NCBI RefSeq assembly: GCF_001653235.2
Contig: NC_035792.1
Span: 1,736,001-1,800,000 of the forward strand
Direction of reading: 5' to 3'
Source of the DNA: Pochonia chlamydosporia 170
Taxonomy: Eukaryota; Ascomycota; Sordariomycetes; Hypocreales; Clavicipitaceae
DNA length: 64,000 bases
Positions 35,655 to 46,911 of the stretch are shown piece after piece (within the stretch, counting starts at the first letter, position 1; each line of letters begins with the position of its first letter). The notes below the pieces were generated by a model. It was not told the origin of the DNA. It made no database searches and saw nothing but the letters and a program-made list of their open reading frames with translations. The position numbers and the translations under genes were made by a program.

Positions 35655-38600
35655 AAGAAACAGCCAAGACTGCAGACCGAAGCCAAGGCCTTGGTAGAGC
35701 TGTCATTGACTCCTTGGTAAACTGGTAGATTGCGGATCCTTGAGAGCTGGCATTTGGCGTTTGGCAAGCGCAAGGGTTGCCTCAAAAGGACTGAACGGTG
35801 CCGCAGCCTCCTTTCGCTCAAGAGCTTCCCACCGTGGTCATTCCGCTGGACTCACCGGAGTGAGCTAGTCATGTCCGCAGGTCTAAGCCTGCGACTCTGG
35901 GGACTGGGGTTGAGGAGTCTGAATGCCGGGCTGTGGGAGTCAAATGTTTGGCACTAGTAACCTATGTGCACGGGAAACAGCAGGAAGAGCGATTGGCCGA
36001 GTGTCTTTCCCGACAACCTATGTTCTGCTAGAAACACCATACAGTATAGCAACAGAGCGGGTTTATGGAAGAGAGTCACGGACTCATGGCAAACTGGTTT
36101 TGTGATGGGACTGGTCGTATGGTCACCCTCGACCATTGACAGGCTGGGCTGCCTCTGAAGGTGTGTCCCAAAATTGCTCTCATGCTCCACATATTCAGGC
36201 AGCCGAATAAGTTTCCTGAAGCAAAAAAACCAGAAACTAGGAAATTTCAGGGGCCTAGTTACCTATCCAGGTGATTCCGCGGGCCCTTTGCGGACGGATG
36301 GGGAAGGTCTAAGCCCTTCAAGAGATATTGGTTCGTTGAGGGCCAGCCAAGATCTGCGCCGGCGCGCTGGTGTCATAAGGCGTTGGCGGTAGCGGAGCTT
36401 TCCACGGTGGCGGGACAAACATTCCAACGATGTGGGCGATGGCGCTGAAGTCTTGTGAAGAGACCGCTCAAGCAAATGGGTATTGCAGTCCAGCCTTCCA
36501 TAGCAACGACGTTGTCCTTGTAAAAATCCGTCGCAATTGTGGCATTGGCACTGGGAATGCAAGCGTGGCATCCGATGAACACCGTACAGCAGTCGAAAGG
36601 CGTGCCGTATCCGAAACCTTGTTTCTGCCGGCGATGCCGCCCTTAAAAATGAGAAGCAAGCAAACTGGTCAAAACACATAGTTAATATTCGAACCAGACC
36701 TGCGCGGATCGAAGGTTTGGTGCTCCACAGTTCAGAGACACTTGGATGAGAACAGGGCTGTGAGTCTGGTGATTCCCAGAGCCAAACTGATATGGGAAGT
36801 GAACCGGGAACAGTGTAACGAGTACAGAAGACTCGGTACAACACCACCCGACCATACCAACTAACAAGATGCTAGCCGGTATATCTGTCTTTCACTCCAG
36901 CAGGGTCTTCTAACAGCAATGTTCTTCTTGGCAGTATCAGTGACGGGTTACTCCCTGCCTGAGCACACATGGACAGGGGAGTGTGACTGAGTGTCAGTGT
37001 CAGTCCAAAGTATTCGCTATGAGATCCCTCAGAAACTGCGGACTAATGTCACAATTATTCTCGATGGCAATGTCCATTATTTCCTCGTCGATTGCATAGG
37101 CACTATAGCATTGTTTTGCTGTTGCAAACCGCCTGATTGGTCAATAAAGTGTCCTTGGCAGTGACGCAGTCAACCCATCTGCTAGATGGAGATCAAATAC
37201 CGCGGTGCGGTGTAAACGTAGCGCAAACTGCGGGCGATCCTTGCTTGGCCCCAAGTTCCCGTTCCTGGTTGTGGAGGGCAGGTGTCAAAAATCGCTGCTT
37301 TGATGGCAAAGCCGAAAACTAGCAAACTCAATTTTCTGGAAGGTCAGCATTGGGTCAGTGCGTCGCCTGTTCAGCAGAAATGCACCACGAACGAATAACT
37401 GAGAACAATTATGCGGCCCTCAGCCCGACAAGGGGGCCTGGCCTTTTGGCCCCCAAGAAACAAGACCACCCTGTGGCAGGGTGGAGGTGGTTGCTGGCGA
37501 ACATGGCAGCCCAGCAAGGATGCTTGTTTGACTTTGCGCTACGACCTTGGCTCGCTTGGCACCGTTGTGCTGGGGTGTAGGCTACTACTGTACTCAGTAG
37601 CAGGCGGCGTCTGGGCATCTGGTGTAATTGTTGACCCTTGGATGGGGAGATGGTTAGATTGCAATTGGAACATCTCGCATTGAATGGTAGAGTAGAGTGC
37701 AAGAGTACCTGAACAACATATCCCGGTATCTTAAATTGATACAGTATCGTCATGTGCTCGACATGACAAAAGCCGGTGAAAGTAGTTTTGACAGACAGCC
37801 AGCAAAGTTCCTTCCTAGAACCCAGAAGGTTGCTTGATGCCGAGACATATTCTCTCTGGGCTGCCAGCCACTTGGTGTCTTGTTTCAGATTACAAGATGC
37901 ACGTCTGCGGAAACACCTTTCGCTTCGTCGCGGTCGAATTCCCCTTTGCTGTGGTGTATTCGGATGCTGCGCCTCTTTCCATACTGAATTTTGAAGGTTC
38001 TGCGTCGCTGAAGGGCGCATTTTGATGAGATACAAATTACTGTCATTATTGGAGTCTGGTATGGGTGTGTGGAGGAGTGAAATTGTTGCTGGTATTTTTG
38101 CCCATTGGCCAACTTTGGAACATTGAAGTGACTTATTAGAGTGGCCAGACCCATCCGCCCAGCCAAGGAAGGTACGACGGCCACCTGGGAACAGGGTATT
38201 CCCCGTGACACTGTCTTGTCCAATATGTTCTGGTATGATGTCTGGTGTCAGGCAATTGACATGTCTGGGACTTTGACATCCTTGAATGTCATTGACATGA
38301 CGTCCAAATTTCCCCAATGTTTAGGATCCCTTCTCCGTCTTGTCATCTGTCCTCCGCCTGCTCATGCCCCATTCCTCCACCTAGTAACGTTGCTGGGACG
38401 GTGCGCTCTCGTCTTCCCTTGGGATGTGAGGTATCCAAGCATGTTGGTCCCAATGCCGTCGCTAACGTCAGGCGCCAACAGTTCACGCCTGTGTGTTGCT
38501 CGTGTCAAGGGTCCAGCTGCGTCGTCGAAGCAAAAGCCACGTTTTGCATCCAGACTATCCAAAACATGTCTCCCCGCATGCCATAAACGACGATAGGCTT

Positions 38601-39061
38601 CGGCTTTATGGCCTTGTTGGGTCAGGTGTACGAGTCAATCATGGAAGCAGCCGACAGCTCGGACTTCTGCTTGGGAAGAATGTCTAGGAAATGCTGACGC
38701 CATGTGTTACGCAACTCACCTCGAGGTTTCATTTCCGGGTGGTCGGTACGTTATCGGTCGAGCAAATACCGATGTACATGCTTCTTTAAACCTGGCACTG
38801 GCGTGAATGTCACGCATCATTCTCGCCAAGATCCGAGTGGATATTGGTCGGGTAAGGATATCAAACTTTCTGGCAATCACTTTAGCGCCTCACATGCCGA
38901 ATACAGAACCCAGCGGAGCAATAGTGTGGATAGAGACAGAACGGCACTTTTCATTAGTCAACGCGAGAATGATTTCTGAGTTCTGAAGGGAGTATGACCT
39001 CGTTCATGCTCTCCCGACTCATACCCAAGATTCGCAACACTCTCCGCAAACGACATTGGAC

Positions 39062-39077
39062 TACGGAGTACTCCGTA
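39062..39077. repeat. Perfect 16 bp palindrome TACGGAGTACTCCGTA
   Basis: The sequence equals its own reverse complement. The half-site TACGGAGTA recurs elsewhere in intergenic parts of the window (25508 and, reversed, 30294). Confidence 0.9.
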
Positions 39078-41593
39078 CTCCCAATAGGACTCCGTTGTAT
39101 TGCAAATGAGTCGGGAACCCAATTCTTCAGGTGATATTTCGAAGACATGGACACTCGCAGTCCTCTTACCCAGCCTACCGATCCAAGATGGTGAAACACG
39201 ATGTCAAGCTCGCGGCAGCAATGGCGCCGTGCTATTCGCCCAAAATTGGCACATAACCGGTGGTCTATGGCATTCAGGGCGTCACAGGAGTACTGAATAC
39301 GCAACAACGTAACCTACACCGTCGTCTAAATTGTCAAACGGTTTATTTGATTCCCTAAAATTGCACAAGCCATATCTGGCTTTGTGATTCACATTCGGTG
39401 ACCATACTGTAATACCCTGCCTGTCAAGGGACGAAGAGGACGGCTTGAAGCTGTCTTGGATACATGTTTCGATCGGCCAACGTGGACTTAAACCTTTACC
39501 ACTTACCGTTTACTGATCAAACAATGGAGCATATCCTCCATTGTTTAACCAAGAAACTTACAGGACAATATCATGAAGGCACATGCAACTGATTACATCT
39601 CGCCTTTGCAAACTCACTGATGTCGCCCATCATGGAAGATAAGGATTTCTCTGAGCACACGTCGGAGAGAGTGGCTTGTCGAATCACTTCCAAATGCCTG
39701 AAGTAGGACATTTCAGTACAAATGCTTTTGGCTGATGGTTCAGAAAGTAGGCTCTATGGCTGGTCTCTTCCTACGGGTTCTATCCAGCAGTTTCTACAGA
39801 CCAGTTTGAGGAACCATTGTTATACAAACAGCACTGGCACACGCAAATCTTGACACAATAAAACGGACTGAGTGGCGGATGGGAATTTGACCCTGGAAAC
39901 ATCCAGAGCACTAGGGTAGAAGACTCTAGGCATGTGAATGCGCATCATAGGATGGCAATGCACCAAACAAAGCAAGCCCTAGTCATATCACAGCCATCAG
40001 AACATGTGCGTATCTTCCCCTGACAAAAGAGAGGTTGGCTAAGATCATTCAAAGTCAGATCCCAATTGCATATCCAGTGTCAGACGAATTGAGGCCGTAC
40101 TCCAGACCCTGAATCCTTACGTGACACGCTGTTCGCTGGCCGCAGATGTGACGCAGGAAAAATAACGGAGTACAGATCGACAGTCTAAGGTTCACTCCGA
40201 CACTCTTAGTTATAAAAGACAAACCGTGTCACTCCGCAAAGCCGAGTCGAATAATACGCCACTGTGGCATGCGAAAGCCAGCTCTCGATGGCGTCTGGTG
40301 CTGAGTGCACCGTTGGACCAGAGCGTCATGCTTCGATGTGACAGGACGACTTCAACGCAACATACCTTAGAATCCCGCTACCATGCAGATATCGACATCT
40401 GAATTGATGCTCACCCTGCATTGGTAGCTCCTTCGTTTGCGTGCCAGTCAATTGTGGAGCCGAAAATTGAGATTCAGCTGTGGCCGCCAGGAGTTATCTC
40501 CTGAAACCCAATAGTCACCGCATTGACATATCCCACACCAAGGCACTAGAATCGATGATAGCAAACTCTGGCCGGATTGAACCTTGGTACTGTGCGAAAT
40601 CATGTGAAGCCAATGTCTGGCTTGGCCATGGAAGCTTCTCCGTTTAGTTGTTGTGACAGGTTTGAACCGCGTCGCACAACCAGCCTCCCAAGACCAGTTT
40701 GGCTTCCTTTCTGGACAGGCCGTATGGTGTATGGGCGGCCCAGGCGAGTCGTGAGATTGGCCTTGTCCTTGGTAGGGGCCTATGGAAGGGGTAGTCGAAA
40801 CAATTTCGATGGTACTGCTGAAACTCTGACGCGTAGGTTGAACAATTGGCTGGCTGTCGGTTGTGTGGATTTGATGCCGGGCTGTGCAACCTGCCTAGGT
40901 GCACAACAATGTCGTGCTCAACTGGCTAACATGGTATGGTGACAATAGAAGGACGGTCTGACACTTGTTGCTGTAGTCTACGACATCTTCATAGCTGGTA
41001 AAAAGAAATGCAGTGGCTAAAGCCCGTTTATGACCGTGGTTGATGCATGTGGCAGCACTCATGGCGTTCGGCTTCGGGCTTACCTGGCAAGAATTTCGGA
41101 CGTCGGAGGTAAAACCCGCCGTGCAAATGTGAGGCAGCCACGAATCCTTATGCGTCATGCTTGGCCATACAAATAACGTGACTGCGCGTGCGCGCCATTT
41201 GCATCAGTCATCAGCCATCGGTCATCCGGCGACTGGAAGGAGCGACCAACAGTTGTTAGCGGCAGGCGTCAATGGATCATTGATTACTATTGGTAAGCGA
41301 CTGCCGTCGTCGAGTCCACATGTGGGAGAGGCTACATAACACATAACGACCATCGACTGACTGAAGGGAGAGGTGACTCTTGAGAGATGCAGGAGCCTCA
41401 AGACGCTCGCAAAACATTCAAGACTCGTGCGCTTCAACATCTGACGGCGCGGCTGCTGTAACTGGACGTTGGTTCACCCATCTGCTGGCCATCGGGATTG
41501 TCTGGGCGGCCCCACCTCCGAGGGTGCGTACACCATTACGGACGGATACACAACCTTACTTTCCCGCATCACATTCCCACATTCCCACATCAC

Positions 41594-41622
41594 CGGCCAC
41601 GGATCACGGATTACGGATCCCG
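41594..41622 (+). promoter_or_regulatory. CGG-triplet cluster just before a Zn2Cys6 regulator gene
   Basis: CGG occurs at 41594, 41600, 41607 and 41614, with steps of 6, 7 and 7, followed by CCG at 41620. CGG triplets in direct or inverted arrangement are the classical targets of Zn2Cys6 proteins. The cluster lies 12-40 bp before the start codon, probably in the 5' UTR, so an autoregulatory role is only a possibility. Confidence 0.3.
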
Positions 41623-41633
41623 ACGTCCTGGCA

Positions 41634-44528
41634 ATGTCACCCGAACATCATCCGGATCCCTCCGGATCCGGTGCCTCGTCGGGCATGGAACCCCTGGCCT
41701 GTGTTATGTGCAGGTCACGGAAGCTCAAGTGTGACAGGACAAAGCCAGCTTGTACTCGTTGTCGCAAGGTTGGCGGTGAATGTGTATATCCAGAGTCACG
41801 CAGGAAACCAACATTTAAGCGACGGAATGTGAAGGAGATTGAAGCCAGACTCGGTACGTGAAGCACACCACCATACATCTATCCCTCATCATCCGTGGTT
41901 GTCACTTGATTAAGATAGATAAGGTCATCTGCTTACAATACCAACCAGCTCAAGTCGAGAGTTATCTCAAGGAAGTGAACAAGAGTGTCGATGAAGGTAG
42001 CAACTCCAATACTTCGCAACAGTCAAACGTACACCTCCCTCAAGAAGACTTCACCTTTGACAGCGCTCTTCCAACAGAGGATGCTCCTGATTCTCAGCAG
42101 CCCCAGCCAACTCCATTCGCATTCTCCGACTTTTCTGCACCCCAGGAGGACACCTTCATGGGCAATGGCGCTCTCATTGGATTGGGTTATTCTGAGACGT
42201 TGCCGCCCTTTGATGTTCAAGAAGAGCTGTATGTAGACTGTCCCTCTCTGCCGTACGGCCATGATCTTGTGTGACTAACTCGTCCAGCAACAACACCTTT
42301 TTCCTCGTGCCATATCACTTCATTCCCATTGTTCACTCCGGGAGATATTATCAATCATTCTACGCTGGTCCCCTGCGGAAACCACCCATGAGCCTGCAGT
42401 ATGCCATATGGGCTATGGCAGCAAACGGTCATGCCAAATATGATGAGTATTCGCAGGTATTTTACCAGCGTGCTCGTCAGTACATTGAAGCCGATGAGAT
42501 GAAGGTGAGTCTGGGTCCCTTTTGGATCATCTAGAAATATTACATGCTCTTGAGCTAACAATATCATCTGCAGGACCACGGCGAACATTTCATCACAATT
42601 GCTCATGCTCAGGCTCTGTGTCTGGTTGCCGCTTTCGAGGCCAAATGTATGCTCTTCACTAGGGCTTCCACAAGCTGCGCGAAAGCTGTTAGATTGTGTC
42701 AAATGATGGGCTTGGATCGCCTGGATGGCGCGCGAGACGACTTGCCTCCTGCCCTTGGTCCGCATTCAACATGGGAGGAGTTGGAAGAAAGGAGGAGAGT
42801 GTTTTGGGGTGCCTTTGCTATTGACTCCCACGCGAGCATATCAACTGGCTGGCCCACACTGATCAATCCCGACGATGTAAGTCATCTCCAGTAACGAGCG
42901 GCATCTCTGCCAACACAACCTAACAAGTTCACAGATAATGACTCGCCTTCCCGCATCAGAAGAATCGTTCGCCGCAGGCAAAGAGGAGGTAACTCCTTTC
43001 TTAGACGAGATATTCTCTGGCTCTTCTTACAGCTCCTTTGCCGGGACCCTCGTTGTTTGCTCGATTTTCCGCGTAATTCTCAAACACGTGCACCGATCCA
43101 AGCCCACCGATCATCCGGAAGACATGATGGAGGGTCCATTTTGGAAGAGGCATCGCGATCTTGACAATCAACTATCAAGCGTCTTCATGTTTCTTCCTGC
43201 TCGGTTCCGCCTGCCGAGGGCTTTAAGGGACCCGGGAGCCATCCATATGAACCTCAATCTGCATGCCGCCGTCATCATTCTTCATCATGCAGCCTTGGAG
43301 AAAGCGGAGCTTCATAACCTGGGTGATAATGTGATACAGACTAGTCTTTGTCGGCTGAGAACGTCTGCGGAGGAGATTGTCAACATTATCAAAATTTCGT
43401 CTCACGCTACCTCCATCTTTGTAAGTCTCGGCCCTCCCATTTGCTTTGGGTCACAATTTGTAGTGTGGCGCATGTACCCTTATCCTGCAGATAGACTGCT
43501 AACACATTGCACAGAAAAGTCCCCTATGCGCATTATCATTATACTGCACAACAACTGTGTACGTATATCTGGCTAAGAAGAATACCCAAGCAGGCCTTAC
43601 ACCACTAGACAAATCAAACCTCGAAATCATAATCCAGGCAATGGAGGCTATCGGTCGAAATCACGAAATCACTTGTGCTTTTCTGCAGCAGGCCTGTTTG
43701 GACATTGAAAGAAACGATCTCAAGTCCATTCTCAAGTTCCCCAACTTAGAAAAATACAGGTCAATCTTCGGAGGTGCCAGCAACTCCCATATTCCATTGA
43801 TTTCTCGGAGTTCAATATCAAAACACTCCAAGGTTACGCCTGTTCTGCCAGGCAGGCTCCCTCTCAACAACCCACAAGGCAAGATTCTACCGGGACATTT
43901 GAGAATGGACAAGGGCCCTCCCCCTTTAGTCTCGAGAGGGTCCGATCCCGTAGTGAAGAATTTGATCAACTCGGATTGCTTCCAGCCAGTTCTTGGTGCC
44001 GTCACACGGAATGTCGGTGGTGGGCCTAGAGACCGGACTGAGAACAAGAGGAAGAGGATGTCGCCGAGTGTCAGTCCTGGTAATGGTGTAGGGCTAATGA
44101 ACGGAACCGTGGAAAATGTGACGGAGGAAGGGTACGGAGACCAAGCCTCAGGGTACAGCGGCGCTACCGGGGTCGACATGCGGAACCCAATGGGTGACAC
44201 GTCCTTTGTCCTGCCAGACCGAACGAACTCTTCCACATCATCACCGGCGTATCGACCTGGTGGCTCAGATCCCTTGTCAGGGAGCAGTCATACCTCGCCA
44301 CCTGGATTGGGCAACACGCCAGAGGAGAACAGAATCGATCTGCGGATGTTTCAGGAACGAATTGCGCCTCAGATGTGGCAGGCTGCGCAAATGCAATCCA
44401 TGCAGGATACGCTATTTACGTCGTCTGTAACAGAGGCACTTTTCACCATGGCTGGAGTGGATGAGTCAACAGGGTGGGAGTCCTGGAATGAATCAATGAC
44501 ATGGCGGACAGACATGCCTGGGCCTTGA
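41634..44528 (+). CDS. Zn2Cys6 transcription factor with fungal_trans (MHR) domain
   Basis: Nuclear regulator, targets unknown. Six exons: 41634-41853, 41949-42228, 42288-42504, 42574-42876, 42935-43420, 43515-44528; 839 aa with all junctions in phase. The zinc cluster is CVMCRSRKLKC plus CTRCRKVGGEC (Cys 23, 26, 33, 40, 43, 50), followed by RRKPTFKRRNVKEIEARL and AQVESYLKEV, a basic linker and short coiled coil. The middle homology domain begins FFLVPYHFIPIVHSGRYYQS and includes AVRLCQMMGLDRLD and the EERRRVFWGAFAIDSHAS motif that marks fungal_trans proteins. The C-terminal 250 residues are Ser/Pro/Gly-rich with an ENKRKRMSPS basic patch, then a Gln/Met-rich tail, probably an activation domain. 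The start is the ATG nearest the cluster; upstream the frame is open but lacks another ATG. Confidence 0.92.
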
Positions 44529-45434
44529 TGCAGACTCCAGAGACCATGTCAAGTAGACTTGTGGTGACGCGCTTTATGAGATATACGACTAGTTATTCGC
44601 GTGGGTGGTTTCAGGGCATGCTTTTCCCTTAGGGGGTTAAATTCAGCAAGATATAGACTGCGACTGTTGGTATATAACGGGTAGACTCTTGCGGCCGAGG
44701 GTCTTGTACATTATGGTATTCCCAACTCCTGTGGCTTGGTTAGCTGCACATCTCATCTCGGGACGAGCAATACTATCTTTTAATGATGACCATAAAATAA
44801 TTGGTGAATCACATATTTGTGTCCCACTGCCAGTAAAGTAGGAACAATTCTCGACTATCCTCCATACAAACTGCCAAAACCACCGCCCAGCACAATAAAC
44901 AATTCTACCCATAAACCGCGTCGAACACTCCGTCCATCCAGATTTATCTATACTCCATGATTTCAAGGGGTTAAAGCCGCACACAGCACACGACCACTCA
45001 GAGCTTCATAATCCCCCCTTGGTGTCGTCACCGTCATATCACTCTATACCTGGTCATTTTGACGGTGAATTAGGTGGACGAGGCAGAGCAAATGCTGCAG
45101 CTCGTGTTACTAGTGTCGTTAGCGTCGTCGTTCCATGTTCCTCTGGATGAAGAATTGGTGAGACAACTGTCTGGGACATTTTTATCGTGATGAGACACGT
45201 CGGGCACTTGAGACATTTGAGGTTATATGAGATTATTGCGCAGTAAACATAATACGTGGTATATCATCTAACGATTGAATCTGTCTATGTCCATGAACCA
45301 TAAGCCAATGTACAAAGAACGTACTAGTCTGTCCGACCAAACCAAACGCCATGCAATGCACCCTTTGCCCAAATGCAACAAAATATTGTGTAATCAAATA
45401 AAACCATGTGTCATCATGCTGAAAATGCCCATTT
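44529..45434. other. Convergent spacer between a Zn2Cys6 gene and an aspartic protease gene
   Basis: 906 bp between two 3' ends. Nothing beyond presumptive 3' UTRs was seen. The short open frames are not convincing. Confidence 0.5.
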
Positions 45435-46911
45435 CTACAAAAGAAACCCAATTCCCACGCACGCCACGGCCGTTATTAGCGATGGAACGCGGCTACTCGC
45501 CGCATTGTTCTGCTTCTGCTTGTTGCCGGTCCCGCTTCCATTTCCTCCAGGTAATCCGGCTGTTGCGGCGACAGGATTGCTAGCCTTTGTGGCAGATGGC
45601 ACGGCCGACTTGCTCTTGATTTCCACGATATTGGACTTTGTCACGTTGAACTTGGCGTTGGCCAGGGAAATCTCGTTGTTGTCCGTGTCGTATACCACGT
45701 AGGCACTTCGCAGGAAAGTATCGCCCAAAACACTAGAGGATGTTCCCGCGGGAGCAATGCCAAATACACAAGCTGGTACACCGTCGTCGAATGTTAGCGG
45801 TTCGCCATTCGGGTCTGATAGGTCGAGAATCATTTCTCTGAGGGGCACGGTTATCGATGCTGGGGAACTGAAGTTGAAGGTCATGGTGGCATTTTGGTTC
45901 TCCAAGTCGCAGCGAACGAAAGCGGCGCCGCTGGACTCCTGATATGAGGCCCCGACTGATTGGTAGATGGTCTCGACGAGGGAGTCGGGCAGGTATGTTA
46001 GTGAGGAGCCGGAGTCGAGCAGCACAGCGAGCGCCATGTTCTTTTTAATGTTGGTGGATCCGACGTCGAGGCTGGTCATGGTGATGAAGAACTGGTTATA
46101 CGTGTTCCCGACTTTCTGAATGGGCACGCTGACCAATTTGCTGGCTATGCGGTTGGTGTCGATGCCGCCAAAGAGGATGTTGCCAGTGGTGGAATCCAAG
46201 TCGTTCAGCCACAGACTGAAAGAGGTCGATGCAGTCAGTCCTTGAGCAGCCATCTTGGCCGGTAGGTTCTGGTATGCCTTGCGTCCTGCCCGCACTACTT
46301 GGACTTCGTTGCTGGGATATCCTATTCCCAAGACATTCTGCTGTGAGGTGCTCTCGTAACCGACTCCGAATTGAAACGAGGTTATGTTCACACCGGAAAA
46401 GCGCATGGTGTCTGTGACGTAATCTCCTGCTGCGCCGGAACCATCGACATACGAGATGTTGAAGTAGCTTCCCACATACTGGTAAGTTGACGAGGCGTTG
46501 GCCGAGTATGTGAGAGATTCGGCGCAAGGTTTCTTTCTGCGAGAGCATAATTGCGATGACGGTGTATTTACCCACAAGTCACTGCTTCCAGTATCGACAT
46601 GTAGCCTTACATTTTGTGGTGGCGTGCCCAGGGACGCATTCAAAAAGTACAATGTTTGCTATGAGGTTGTTAACACAAGCGAGAACCAAGCGCAGCAAAG
46701 AGTCGCGTACCAGGTTATCCAAGGTCCCCGTGACAGTACCGGCCCGTTTCCGCATCCTGTTTCTATCGTTTGCTACAGGATCTCGAATCTCCGAACGATG
46801 GAGTTGTAAACCAACCACCCGGGGCTCTCCATCTTGTCTAGGTTGTATTGAAAGGCCACTTGCCAAGTGTAGAACAACGGCGAGTGTTGTGAGTTTTGAT
46901 ACAAAGTTCAT
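45435..46911 (-). CDS. GPI-anchored aspartic protease, yapsin/OpsB-like
   Basis: Secreted pepsin-fold protease held at the cell surface. Exons on the minus strand: 46911-46711 and 46658-45435, a 52 nt intron, 474 aa. A signal peptide (MNFVSKLTTLAVVLHLASG) leads into a propeptide ending at a Kex2-type site, RKR (54-56). The first catalytic motif DTGSS has its Asp at about 89, the second, LLDSGSS, at about 282. LYFLNASLGTPPQNV and VLGDTFLRSAYVVYD are the usual N- and C-terminal family blocks. Several N-x-S/T sites are present. The C-terminus has a Ser/Ala/Gly/Asn-rich spacer with a likely omega site near NNAASS and a hydrophobic end (SLITAVACVGIGFLL), indicating GPI anchoring; the window also encodes Pbn1 of the GPI pathway, though not adjacent. 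Likely roles are wall remodelling or shedding of surface proteins. Confidence 0.93.

Larger units (their letters stand above)
34716..41633. other. Gene-poor interval downstream of the homeobox gene (6.9 kb)
   Basis: No recognisable gene. Contents: a triple 10 bp tandem repeat (35625-35654), a perfect 16 bp palindrome (39062-39077), and a 302-codon open frame on the minus strand (37409-38317) that begins without ATG and shows no domain. The last 40-50 bp carry CGG triplets directly before the next gene's start. Confidence 0.5.

Noticed and set aside
36263..36847. 194-codon minus-strand frame in the gene desert
   Set aside because: Length expected by chance in this much sequence, no domain, Cys/Arg/Ser-heavy composition like translated non-coding DNA.
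40577..40942. 121-codon frame upstream of the second Zn2Cys6 gene
   Set aside because: Begins with TTG, no recognisable motif, no leader-like sequence.
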